Assembly: GCF_042687825.1 (NCBI RefSeq)
Contig: NZ_JBHUQE010000003.1
Coordinates: 124,001-188,000, forward strand
DNA from: Sedimentitalea sp042687825
GTDB taxonomy: Bacteria > Pseudomonadota > Alphaproteobacteria > Rhodobacterales > Rhodobacteraceae
Reading direction: 5' to 3'
Length of the DNA stretch: 64,000 nucleotides
Shown here piece by piece: positions 16,847 to 25,432 of the stretch; the stretch's first letter is position 1; every line of letters begins with the position of its first letter. The translations under genes and the position numbers were made by a program. The notes below the pieces were generated by a model, which ran no database searches, was not told the origin of the DNA, and saw only the letters and a list, made by a program, of their open reading frames with translations.

Positions 16847-17135
16847 ACCGCTTCCGCCGACCCGGTATCTGTGGCTGCGCCTCTCTGCCGTGGCCGGGGC
16901 GGTCCGGGACGGCACCGGCGGCGACCTGCTGGCCTGCTGTCCGCTATGCGGGGCGCATGGCAGGCTGGTCTTTGTATCCGGCATCGTTACCGGACGGGTC
17001 TGGCGGATGAATGGGGGCAGCGAAGGACGCTCTGCTCTGGCTTCTCGTGAAAAACGACATACTGCGTCGCGAATGGGCCGGATCGTTGATCTGTCCCGAT
17101 GTCTGCTGATCGGGCAACACCAATGAGGTCGCATC

Positions 17136-18695
17136 ATGGCAGACAGGGCATCGCGACGGCGGCGCAGTGGCGGGCATGCGGGAAACACCGCCCGCCGGGC
17201 GGGGCGGGTGATCGAGCAGATGCCGTGGAGTCCGCCTGTCAATATCGACCGCCCCGTTGAACCGCTGAACGCGGAAGGCGTCGCCGCCATCCACGAGGGG
17301 GCCATGCGCATCCTCGAAGACATCGGCATCGCCATCCTGAACCCCGAGGCGCTGGCGCTGTTCCGTCAGGCCGGATGCATCATCGACGGAGAGGTGGTGC
17401 GCTGCGACCGGGATTTCATCATCGAGATGGTCGCCAAGGCGCCCGCGCAGTTCACCCTGACCCCGCGCAACCCGGATCGGCAGATCACCGTGGGCGGCGA
17501 CACCCTGCTGTTCGGCAACGTGTCCTCGCCGCCCAACTACTGGGACATGCAGATCGGCAAGAAAGTATCGGGCACAAGAGAAATGTGTCGCAACCTGCTG
17601 AAACTGACGCAATATTTCAATTGCATCCATTTCGCAGGCGGCTATCCGGTGGAACCGGTAGACATTCATGCCAGCGTGCGCCACCTGGACGTTCTCTATG
17701 ACAAGCTGACCCTGACCGACAAGGTGATGCATGCCTATTCACTGGGCCGCGAGCGGGTCGAGGATGTCATGGAAATGGTGCGGATCGCGGGCGGTCTGAC
17801 GCATGAGGAGTTCGACGCAAGCCCCCGGATGTACACGAATATCAACTCGACCTCGCCCCTGAAGCACGACCATCCGATGCTGGATGGCTGGATGCGCTGC
17901 GCGCGGCGCGGTCAGGGCTGTGTGGTTACGCCGTTCACCCTGGCCGGGGCGATGGCGCCGGTGACCATGGCCGGGGCGGTGGCGCAGTCGCTGGCCGAGG
18001 GGCTGATCGCCATCGCGCTGGCGCAATATATCAATCCAGGCTGTCCCTGCGTGATCGGCACCTTTACCAGCAATGTCGACATGAAATCCGGCGCGCCGGC
18101 CTTTGGCACGCCGGAATACATGCGCGCGACGCAGATGACCGGACAACTGGCACGGTTCTACGGCTTGCCGATGCGGTCCTCGGGCGTCTGCGCCGCCAAT
18201 GTGCCGGACGGGCAGGCGATGTGGGAAACCTCCAACAGCTTGTGGGCGGCAGTGCAGTCGGGCAGCAACATGGTCTATCACGCGGCCGGCTGGCTCGAAG
18301 GCGGGCTGATCGCCAGCCCGGAGAAATTCATCATGGATTGCGAGGTGCTGCAGCAGATCCAGCGTTACATGGACCCGGCCCTGACCGCCACCGGCCCGGA
18401 CGAGATCGCACTGGAAGCGATCCGCGAGGTCGGCCATTCCGGGCATTTCTTTGGCATCCAGCACACGCAGGACCGCTATCCCACCGCGTTCTATCAGCCG
18501 TTTCTCAGCGACTGGAAGAATTTCGAAGGTTGGGAAGTCGCCGGATCCATCTGGACTGCGGAACGCGCGCATCGTCTATACAAGGATATCCTGGCCGACT
18601 ATGCCCCGCCGCCGATGGACCCGGCAATCCGCGAAGAGCTTGAGGCCTTTGTGGCAAGGCGCAAGGAAGAGGGCGGCGCGCCGACCGATTTCTGA
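17136..18695 (+). CDS. MttB-family methyltransferase (non-pyrrolysine)
   Basis: 519 aa of the trimethylamine methyltransferase (COG5598) family: EGAMRILEDIGIAILNPEAL at the start, NYWDMQIGKKVSGTR and CVIGTFTSNVDMKSGAPAFG in the barrel, and GHFFGIQHTQDRYPTAFYQP near the end. No in-frame stop occurs, so it is of the non-pyrrolysine type, known in MtgB to demethylate glycine betaine and related quaternary amines through a corrinoid protein. No corrinoid protein or MtgA-like gene is adjacent, so the methyl acceptor must be encoded elsewhere. GAGGTC precedes the ATG. Confidence 0.85.
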   Translation: MADRASRRRRSGGHAGNTARRAGRVIEQMPWSPPVNIDRPVEPLNAEGVAAIHEGAMRILEDIGIAILNPEALALFRQAGCIIDGEVVRCDRDFIIEMVAKAPAQFTLTPRNPDRQITVGGDTLLFGNVSSPPNYWDMQIGKKVSGTREMCRNLLKLTQYFNCIHFAGGYPVEPVDIHASVRHLDVLYDKLTLTDKVMHAYSLGRERVEDVMEMVRIAGGLTHEEFDASPRMYTNINSTSPLKHDHPMLDGWMRCARRGQGCVVTPFTLAGAMAPVTMAGAVAQSLAEGLIAIALAQYINPGCPCVIGTFTSNVDMKSGAPAFGTPEYMRATQMTGQLARFYGLPMRSSGVCAANVPDGQAMWETSNSLWAAVQSGSNMVYHAAGWLEGGLIASPEKFIMDCEVLQQIQRYMDPALTATGPDEIALEAIREVGHSGHFFGIQHTQDRYPTAFYQPFLSDWKNFEGWEVAGSIWTAERAHRLYKDILADYAPPPMDPAIREELEAFVARRKEEGGAPTDF

Positions 18696-18870
18696 GCGCC
18701 GCGCGGGGGCGGACGGGCCCGCCAAGGAGAAAGGCGACACCAGGACAAGGGCCAAAGCAAGGACCGGCACGGGCCAGAACGGGTCGTGCGTCCGACCCGG
18801 TTTCCCTGCAGCGCAGCCGTGCCGCCGCCGGGTCTGTCCGGCGTGATCGGCGCATTCAGATTTCGCGGCC

Positions 18871-18900
18871 ATGTCCGGCAATGAGATGTCCGGCAATGAG
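18871..18900 (+). repeat. Two-copy 15-base direct repeat in a possible 32-codon ORF
   Basis: ATGTCCGGCAATGAG occurs twice in tandem (18871-18885 and 18886-18900). The first ATG opens a 32-codon frame (MSGNEMSGNEAALSGLFPSR and on) that ends with TGA at 18967, eight bases before the ATG of the DUF4153 gene. It could be an upstream leader ORF, but no ribosome binding site precedes it. The rest of 18696-18976 shows nothing recognisable. Confidence 0.4.
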
Positions 18901-18976
18901 GCTGCTCTCTCTGGTTTGTTCCCATCCCGTCTTGTAGGTTGCCGGCACAAGAAGCCGATCAGAAGGTGAGCACGGA

Positions 18977-20752
18977 ATGCAGGCCACAGACAGGCGGATC
19001 GCGGTGCATCGTGTCACGATGGTGGGTCTTGGCGGCATCGCTGGGCTGGCGCTGTGGGCGCTTGGCCGGCAATGGGGCAGCGCCGGAATGCCGCCGGCGC
19101 TGTTTCTCGCGCTGTTCACCTATGTGACCACACTGGTGTCGGTGGCGCTGGCGCTGTGCGGTCCGATCGAAGTCCCCCGCGCCCTGCGCGGCGGCGCGCT
19201 GTCGGCGATCTTTGTCACAGCACTGATCAGCCTGGCTGGTCAGCGCTATGTGGTGGCCACCGAGCTGCTGGAAGACCCTGTCATGCTGAGCGTCGCCACC
19301 GTGATGGTGCTGTATCTGACGCCGTTTCTGATCGTCTGGATGCGCGACCGCCGACAATGGCGGCGGTATGCCAGCCTGTTTGATGCCGCCTGGACCATGC
19401 TGATGCGCTATACGATCGCCTGGGTGTTCGTGGCGATCTTTTGGCTGGTGGCGTTTCTGAGTGATGCGCTGCTGGATCTGGTGGATGTGACGGTGATCGA
19501 CTGGGTGCTGCGCACCGATTGGGTGCGCTTTGCCGTCAGCGGTGCGATCCTGGGGCTGGGGCTGGCGGTGGTGCATGAGTTGCGCGGAACCTTGTCGCCC
19601 TATCTGGCGCTGCGGCTGTTGCGGCTGTTCGTTCCGGTGGTGCTGACAGTGGTGGCCCTGTTTCTGGCTGCGGTGCCGTTTCGCGGTCTGAGCCAGTTGT
19701 TCGGCGAGTTTTCAGCGGCGGCGACCCTGATGGGGGTCGCGGTGATGGCGATCACGCTGATCAGCACGGCTCTGGATCAGACCGATCTGGCGGCCGTGCA
19801 GTCCAGAGGTCTGCGTCTGGCGACGCGGGCGCTGGCGGTGCTGCTGCCGCTGCTGACGGCGCTGGCGATCTGGGCGGTGGTGCTGCGGGTACGCCAGTAT
19901 GGCTGGACCCCGGATCGCATTCTGGCCGGTCTGGTGGCGCTGTTTCTGCTGGCCTATGGTCTTGGCTATTGCATCGCTGTGCTGGGCGGCGGCGGCTGGA
20001 TGCGGCGGATCCGCTCGACCAATGTCGCAATGGCGCTGGCGGTTATCGCGGTTTCGGCGCTGTGGATGACCCCGGCACTGGATGTGCACCGGCTGTCGGC
20101 AAACAGTCAGCTTGACCGCTTTTTGTCCGGACGCAGCACATTGGACGAACTGGCGCTGTGGCAGATGGGGCATCAGTGGGGCCGGGCCGGGCAGGCCGGG
20201 CTGCAGCGGCTCGAGGCAATGACGGACCACGCGGACCATGCCGCACTGGTGGCGCGCATCGCCGATGTGCGGACCCAGGTGAATCCGTTCCAGTTCGAAC
20301 AGGCGGCCCGGCGCCGCGCCGCGCCGGATCAGGCGCGCGCGCTGTTGGCCCTGATGCCGGTGCGCCCCGAGAATGTCCAGGTCCCGCCGCTGTTGCTGGC
20401 GGCCGCGCCACCCTATCGGCTGCAACGCTGGCTCGAAGGCTGCCGGCGCAGCCTGCCGGACGGGCGCGCCGGCTGCGTGCTGGTGCAGGGGCCCTTTACC
20501 CCGTCAGCGGATCAGCGCGAACAGGGCATCCTGCTTTACCTCGACGCTCAGGGGCGCGGCCGTGCCGACCACCTGGTTCTGCGTCCCGAAGGCAAGGTCA
20601 CCGTGCGCGATGTCTTTGACCCGGTGGCCAATGACTGGCCCGATCTGCCACCCGCTGCCGTTGCCCAGGCGCTGGACGGCGGGTTCCGGATCGCGCCCAG
20701 CGGCAGCCACGCGCTGTTTCTGGGCGGCTCGACCCTGGCGCCGGGTCAGTAG
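18977..20752 (+). CDS. DUF4153 family polytopic membrane protein
   Basis: 591 aa. Roughly the first 370 residues contain about ten hydrophobic segments (for example MVGLGGIAGLALWALG, LRLLRLFVPVVLTVVALFLA, AMALAVIAVSALWMTPAL). The last 220 are soluble and probably periplasmic, with TPALDVHRLSANSQLDRFLS beginning this part. The layout matches DUF4153 proteins of Rhodobacterales, whose function is unknown. The start at 18977 is preceded by AAGGTGAG. Confidence 0.75.
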   Translation: MQATDRRIAVHRVTMVGLGGIAGLALWALGRQWGSAGMPPALFLALFTYVTTLVSVALALCGPIEVPRALRGGALSAIFVTALISLAGQRYVVATELLEDPVMLSVATVMVLYLTPFLIVWMRDRRQWRRYASLFDAAWTMLMRYTIAWVFVAIFWLVAFLSDALLDLVDVTVIDWVLRTDWVRFAVSGAILGLGLAVVHELRGTLSPYLALRLLRLFVPVVLTVVALFLAAVPFRGLSQLFGEFSAAATLMGVAVMAITLISTALDQTDLAAVQSRGLRLATRALAVLLPLLTALAIWAVVLRVRQYGWTPDRILAGLVALFLLAYGLGYCIAVLGGGGWMRRIRSTNVAMALAVIAVSALWMTPALDVHRLSANSQLDRFLSGRSTLDELALWQMGHQWGRAGQAGLQRLEAMTDHADHAALVARIADVRTQVNPFQFEQAARRRAAPDQARALLALMPVRPENVQVPPLLLAAAPPYRLQRWLEGCRRSLPDGRAGCVLVQGPFTPSADQREQGILLYLDAQGRGRADHLVLRPEGKVTVRDVFDPVANDWPDLPPAAVAQALDGGFRIAPSGSHALFLGGSTLAPGQ

Positions 20753-20852
20753 CCCGGCGCCGTGGGCCGCGAAACTGTTTAGAATTGCGGATGTTGGGCC
20801 TTTTTTAAGACCTGAATTGCGATGCTCCCCGATATCAGAAAAAGGGGCCGAC

Positions 20853-21440
20853 ATGCATGGTCTGATCAACAAGGCTGTTCAATCGTTTTTTTGCACGACC
20901 TATGGTGTGGATCGATGGGTGACCGTGACCCAGGCGGCAGGCCTGGAATTTACCGATTTCGAGGCAATGCTGGTCTATGACGAAGAGCAGTCGGCCCGGA
21001 TGCTGGACGCGGCAAGCGCGGAACTGGGCCGCCCCCTGGATGAGGTGCTCGAAGATTTCGGCACTTTCCTGGTGTCCAACCCTCAAACCGAAGCCCTGCG
21101 CCGGCTGCTGCGCTTTGGCGGCGTGACCTATGTCGAATTCCTGCATTCCCTGGACGACCTGCCCGACCGGGCGCGGCTGGCGGTTTCGGACCTGCATTTG
21201 CCGGCGCTGGAGCTGCGCGAGCATGCGGCGGGGCTGTTCAGCCTGACCTGTCATCCCGGACTGCCCGGTTTCGGCAGCGTGATGGTGGGCGTATTGCGGG
21301 CGATGGCGGATGATTACGGCGCCTTGGCGATGCTCGAGCGGACAGGCGGCGGTCAGGGTCCCGATGTCATCACCATCACGCTGATCGAAACCGCCTTTGC
21401 CGAGGGCCGCAGCTTTGATCTGGGGGCACGGGCCGGATGA
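20853..21440 (+). CDS. H-NOX (heme nitric oxide/oxygen binding) sensor protein
   Basis: 195 aa, the usual length of a stand-alone bacterial H-NOX (MHGLINKAVQSFFCTTYG start, ATG after AAAAAGGGG). The proximal heme His should be the one in YVEFLHSLDDLPDRARL. The YxSxR motif that holds the heme propionates reads SLTCH in GLFSLTCHPGLPGFGS, so only the middle position is conservatively kept (Thr). Heme binding could be altered. It overlaps the following diguanylate cyclase gene by 4 bases, the classic H-NOX-effector pairing through which NO alters cyclic di-GMP. Confidence 0.85.
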   Translation: MHGLINKAVQSFFCTTYGVDRWVTVTQAAGLEFTDFEAMLVYDEEQSARMLDAASAELGRPLDEVLEDFGTFLVSNPQTEALRRLLRFGGVTYVEFLHSLDDLPDRARLAVSDLHLPALELREHAAGLFSLTCHPGLPGFGSVMVGVLRAMADDYGALAMLERTGGGQGPDVITITLIETAFAEGRSFDLGARAG

Positions 21441-22522
21441 TAGATCGCGATCAACTGGCGGATACGCTTGACCTGATGTGCCCGATGCATGTCCTGCTGG
21501 ATCCGACCGGACATATCGTCCGTGTCGGACCGACGCTGCAGAAACTGCGCCCCGCGGCGCCGATGGCCGGCGTGCGGTTTCTGGAATTGTTCGAACTGAG
21601 CCGACCGCGGGCGGTGGGCAACATGGCCGGTCTGCTGGCGACCGCGGGGGCGAAACTGCACCTGCAGTTCCGCGATGCGCCGCGAACCTCGCTGAAAGGG
21701 GCGATCGTACCGATTCCGGACGACTCCGGCGCCATCGTCAACCTGTCCTTTGGCATTTCGGTGCTGGATGCGGTACGCGACTATGCGCTGACCAGCGCTG
21801 ATTTTTCGGCCACCGATCTGACCATCGAACTGCTGTATCTGGTCGAAGCGAAATCCGCTGCAATGGAGGCGTCCCGCAAGCTGAACCAGCGTCTGCAGGG
21901 GGCGATGATCGCCGCCGAGGAACAGGCCTTTACCGACACCCTGACCGGGCTCAAGAATCGCCGCGCGATGGATCACGTCCTGGCCCGGATGGCCGCGGCG
22001 CCGGCTCCCTTTGCGCTGATGCATCTTGACCTCGATTTCTTCAAGGCGGTGAACGACACGATGGGGCATGCTGCCGGCGATCACGTGTTGCAGCAGGCGG
22101 CGCGGATCATGGTCGAAGAGACCCGCGATGAGGATATGGTGGCGCGGATTGGCGGTGACGAGTTCGTTCTGGTGTTTCACCAACTGATGGACCGCATGCG
22201 GCTGGGACGGATCGCGCAGCGCCTGATCGACCGTCTGGAAGACCCCATGCCGTTCGGCGGTCAGATCTGCAAAATCTCGGCCAGCATCGGTACCGTCCTG
22301 TCCGAACAGTCTGCGGCGCGGGATCCGGCGGAGCTGCTGCACAAGGCCGATATGGCGCTCTATGCTTCGAAACATGCCGGCCGGGGGTGTCACAGTTTTT
22401 ACAGCGAAGCCATGACCGAAATGTCCGAAGATATCGTGCCAATCGGCCGCGCCGAGCCGGGTCAGGCAGGTCGCTCTGAGCCGCCCGAACAATCCGAAGA
22501 ACCCGGGCGCGCCGCCTCGTGA
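21437..22522 (+). CDS. Diguanylate cyclase with HNOBA-like N-terminal domain
   Basis: 361 aa. Residues 10-130 resemble the heme-NO-binding-associated domain: MHVLLDPTGHIVRVGPTLQK, then FLELFELSRPRAV. A coiled linker (SAAMEASRKLNQRLQGAMIA) leads to a GGDEF domain (about 160-330) with the active site GGDEF and an I-site RDED five residues upstream. DLDFFKAVNDTMGHAAGD is the usual substrate-binding stretch. It should synthesise cyclic di-GMP under control of the H-NOX protein encoded just upstream. The acidic tail is unusual (EPPEQSEEPG) and of no known role. Confidence 0.9.
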   Translation: MIDRDQLADTLDLMCPMHVLLDPTGHIVRVGPTLQKLRPAAPMAGVRFLELFELSRPRAVGNMAGLLATAGAKLHLQFRDAPRTSLKGAIVPIPDDSGAIVNLSFGISVLDAVRDYALTSADFSATDLTIELLYLVEAKSAAMEASRKLNQRLQGAMIAAEEQAFTDTLTGLKNRRAMDHVLARMAAAPAPFALMHLDLDFFKAVNDTMGHAAGDHVLQQAARIMVEETRDEDMVARIGGDEFVLVFHQLMDRMRLGRIAQRLIDRLEDPMPFGGQICKISASIGTVLSEQSAARDPAELLHKADMALYASKHAGRGCHSFYSEAMTEMSEDIVPIGRAEPGQAGRSEPPEQSEEPGRAAS

Positions 22523-22964
22523 GCGGTTGCGCGGCCCCGGGCCATTGAGGTTGCGGCCAGCTTCGCGCGTCCCAGGGCCCAACGGCCTGCTGATGGCGGT
22601 GGTTGACACGGCCCCGGCCGGACAGCCGTCGGACAGCACGGGATGTGTTTGCCGGACAGAGGCAGCGGGCACCTGACCGGGGTCGCAGTCTTTGCTTGGG
22701 CGGGGATATGCCGGTGCCGGAAGGGGGAAATTTCCGCCGAATTCATCAGATATGCGCATATCACCGCCAATGCGGGCTGCCAGCCGGGCCGGGGGCTCCT
22801 GGCGGACAAGTCTGCCCTTGCGGCGGCCAAGCCGGGCGGCTTAGTCTCAAGCTGTTGAAATGCAGAGATTTGCGGTTCGGCGGCGCGACACGCACCCGGA
22901 CCACCCCGGGGCAGGCAGGTGAGTACAGGTATGGGGAAGACAGTTTCGTGATCGCCAGGGACTC
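22523..22964 (+). other. 442-base intergenic region before the srf cluster
   Basis: No convincing gene was found in either strand. This interval must contain the promoter of the ten-gene cluster that begins at 22965, but I cannot point to a clear -35/-10 pair. The short ORFs in it have no recognisable start sites or family features. Confidence 0.5.
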
Positions 22965-23672
22965 ATGCGGATTTTTCTGACCCTTCTGGCCGCGCTGCTG
23001 GTCGTGGCCGTGGGTCTGTCGGCCGTCCAGTTGTTGCAGTCCTGCGGCCTGCGCCTGCCGTTCACCCAGCGGGAGATCAGCTTTTGCGACGCTGCTGACA
23101 CTCTGCAGATACGCGCCGACCTGAGGCGTACCGACCGGGCCAACGCCGATCTGGCGGCACAGGTCGGGGCATTGGAACGGGCGCTGGGGGAACGGGTTTG
23201 CAAGGCCGACCCACCAGCGCCGCCGCCACCGTCTCCACCGCCGCCGCCGAAACCAAAGCCGAAACCGAAAACCCCCAGCGGCCTGGCGCCGGACGCCTTT
23301 GACGGGCGCGATATTTCGGTGATGAAGGGCTGTTGGCAACTGTCCTCGGATTATGCCGTGCGCGACATCAATACCGGGCGCATCACCCGGTTCAGATACT
23401 GGCGCATCTGCTTTGACGCCAGGGGCAACGGCACTGAGCAGATGCGCTCGACCAGTGGCGTGCGCTGTAACGGTCGACTGACGGGCCAGATGCGCGGCAA
23501 CGGCACCCTGACCATGCGCGAGCCGGGCAATCTGCGCTGCGATGACGGCTCGTCGATCTTTCGCCGCGAGGTCACCTGCAAGCTGGACCGGCGCGGCAAC
23601 GCCAATTGCGACACCTACCAACCCGAAACACAGGGCCGGGGCGCGGCAACGCTGCGCCGGGCCGGGAGATAA
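22965..23672 (+). CDS. Membrane-anchored periplasmic protein with Pro-rich linker, first gene of srf cluster
   Basis: 235 aa. A single N-terminal hydrophobic segment (FLTLLAALLVVAVGLSAVQL) anchors or exports the protein. A helical stretch follows (residues 45-75), then a rigid linker PPAPPPPSPPPPPKPKPKPK (about 84-104), then a C-terminal domain with several Cys (MKGCWQLSSDYAVRD, WRICFDARGNG, VRCNG, LRCDD, VTCKL, ANCDT). The Pro/Lys linker could span peptidoglycan. I do not recognise the domain. It ends 5 bases before the protease gene, so it is the likely first gene of the operon. Confidence 0.75.
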   Translation: MRIFLTLLAALLVVAVGLSAVQLLQSCGLRLPFTQREISFCDAADTLQIRADLRRTDRANADLAAQVGALERALGERVCKADPPAPPPPSPPPPPKPKPKPKTPSGLAPDAFDGRDISVMKGCWQLSSDYAVRDINTGRITRFRYWRICFDARGNGTEQMRSTSGVRCNGRLTGQMRGNGTLTMREPGNLRCDDGSSIFRREVTCKLDRRGNANCDTYQPETQGRGAATLRRAGR

Positions 23673-23677
23673 CGGCG

Positions 23678-25423
23678 ATGGCTGACCATTTTCTGTCCAA
23701 GATCCGCGTGACCTCCGAGGATTTCGTCACCGCCGGCGACGTGCCGGCTCTGGAACGCCATGCCGAACTGAAGGCGCTGCTGACCGAACGGGCCGGACCC
23801 AAAGTGGCGGCGCTGTTCGCCGAACCGCTGATCAGCCGCGGCAATGACACCGCGCCGCCGACCGTGGCCTGGTACAGTGAAAACATCGGCGAGCCGCGCC
23901 CGCTGGACCGGCTGTCGCCGATCGAGCGGGACCGCGCCGAGACCTATCTGGCCGAGCATCTGCGCCCCTTGCGGGCGCTGGCGGCGGACCCGGCCACCGC
24001 CGACCTGGCCCTGGCGGCGCTCAGTGTCTACGGGCGCGACGATGTGGTTCTGGTCGGCGACCGCCCGGTCATCGTGAACTGGGGTCTGCTGCCGGATGGC
24101 GGCGGGGCCAATGCCGTCAGCCGACCGGCGCATTTTGCGGCCACTCTGGGGCGCTATGTGGCGTTGACCCCGGCCCAGGACGCGGCGACCGGCCCGGTGC
24201 CGGCGTCGGCAATGGCCTCAGCGGCGGTGACGCCTGCGGCCCTGGCATCTGCGGTGGCCGAACCGCCGGGCGCGGAACCTCGGGTGCCGCGGGCAATCAC
24301 GCCACTGGCCTGGGTGCCGCTGCTGGTCCTGCTGCTGCTCGCCGGGGCGGCTCTGGCCTGGCTGTTGATGCCGGGGACCCGGCTGTTTCACACCGCCGCA
24401 ACGCCGCCGGTGGTCACCGATGCGGCGGCCTTACGGGCCGCGCGGGCTCTGAACGACAGCCTGCGCGAGCGCAGGGCGGCCTTGCAGGCGGCGGTGCAGG
24501 GGGCGGTCTGCCGGCCCGACGGGGTGCTGGTATTGCCCGATGGGCGCACGCCGGAGGGTCTGACCCCGCCCGCCGTGGGCGTCAAGCCCGAGCGCAAGGC
24601 CGGCGCCGCGCCGGATGCATTGCTGCCCAACAGCCCGGCGCGCGTATTGTTGCCGGACAAGACCGGCGAGGCCAGCCTGCTGGCACTGATCGAGGCCCGG
24701 ACGGTGCTGGTGTTGGCCAGTCCGGGCGACAGCCGGGTGACCACCGGGTCGGGGTTCCTGATCGGGCCGGGGCTGGTGGTGACAAACCAGCACGTGATCG
24801 CTCCGAGCCAGGTGGAAAACGGTCAGATCCTGGTGACCGGCGGGGCGTTGTCGGGACCGCAGACCGCCACCGTTCTGAAAACCCATGGGCCGCTCCTGGA
24901 CACCGGCGGCGATTTCGCGCTGTTGCAGATCGAAGACACCGGCGCAGCTGCTTTTTCCGTGCATCTGCCGTCCGGGTCGCTCAAGCTGCACAACGTCGTG
25001 GCCGCCGGTTTTCCTGGCGACGTTCTGGAAACCGATATCAGCTATGCGGCCCTTAAATCGGGCGATCTGAGCGCGGTCCCGGGGCTGACCGTGACCGACG
25101 GCATCATCAACACCGAACAGCAGATCGGCCCGGATACCCATGTGCTGATGCATTCCGCGGCGTTGTCCAGCGGCAATTCCGGCGGTCCGCTGGTGGACAT
25201 GTGCGGCCGGCTGGTGGGGGTGAATTCCTTTGTGCGTCAGGGTCGGCTGCAGAACCGTGGCTTTGCCCTGACCACCGGTGATCTGATGGCGTTTCTGACC
25301 GGCACAGCCGCCGCGCCGCAGATCGACAGCCAGCCCTGCAGCCCGGTCGTGATGCGGGCGCAGGCCACTGCCGACCCGGATGCGACACCGGCCGGGACTC
25401 CGGGCAAGGCCGGGGCGAAATAG
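23678..25423 (+). CDS. Single-pass membrane protein with periplasmic trypsin-like serine protease domain
   Basis: 581 aa. Residues 1-165 form a cytosolic domain that is similar to the N-terminus of the next gene's product (shared LFAEP and a later V.V.W.L stretch). An Ala/Pro linker leads to a membrane helix at about 208-230 (LAWVPLLVLLLLAGAALAWL). The remainder is a trypsin/HtrA-like protease with the triad His372 (VVTNQHVIAP), Asp412 (GGDFALLQ) and Ser501 (SSGNSGGPLV). No PDZ domain follows. The layout places a protease in the periplasm tethered to a cytosolic sensor or adaptor domain. Start at 23678 gives MADHFLSKIR. Confidence 0.85.
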   Translation: MADHFLSKIRVTSEDFVTAGDVPALERHAELKALLTERAGPKVAALFAEPLISRGNDTAPPTVAWYSENIGEPRPLDRLSPIERDRAETYLAEHLRPLRALAADPATADLALAALSVYGRDDVVLVGDRPVIVNWGLLPDGGGANAVSRPAHFAATLGRYVALTPAQDAATGPVPASAMASAAVTPAALASAVAEPPGAEPRVPRAITPLAWVPLLVLLLLAGAALAWLLMPGTRLFHTAATPPVVTDAAALRAARALNDSLRERRAALQAAVQGAVCRPDGVLVLPDGRTPEGLTPPAVGVKPERKAGAAPDALLPNSPARVLLPDKTGEASLLALIEARTVLVLASPGDSRVTTGSGFLIGPGLVVTNQHVIAPSQVENGQILVTGGALSGPQTATVLKTHGPLLDTGGDFALLQIEDTGAAAFSVHLPSGSLKLHNVVAAGFPGDVLETDISYAALKSGDLSAVPGLTVTDGIINTEQQIGPDTHVLMHSAALSSGNSGGPLVDMCGRLVGVNSFVRQGRLQNRGFALTTGDLMAFLTGTAAAPQIDSQPCSPVVMRAQATADPDATPAGTPGKAGAK

Positions 25424-25432
25424 AGGCCCGGC

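Noticed and set aside
17136..18695. Pyrrolysine-containing trimethylamine methyltransferase.
   Set aside because: The frame runs 519 codons without an internal TAG, so it is the non-pyrrolysine type.
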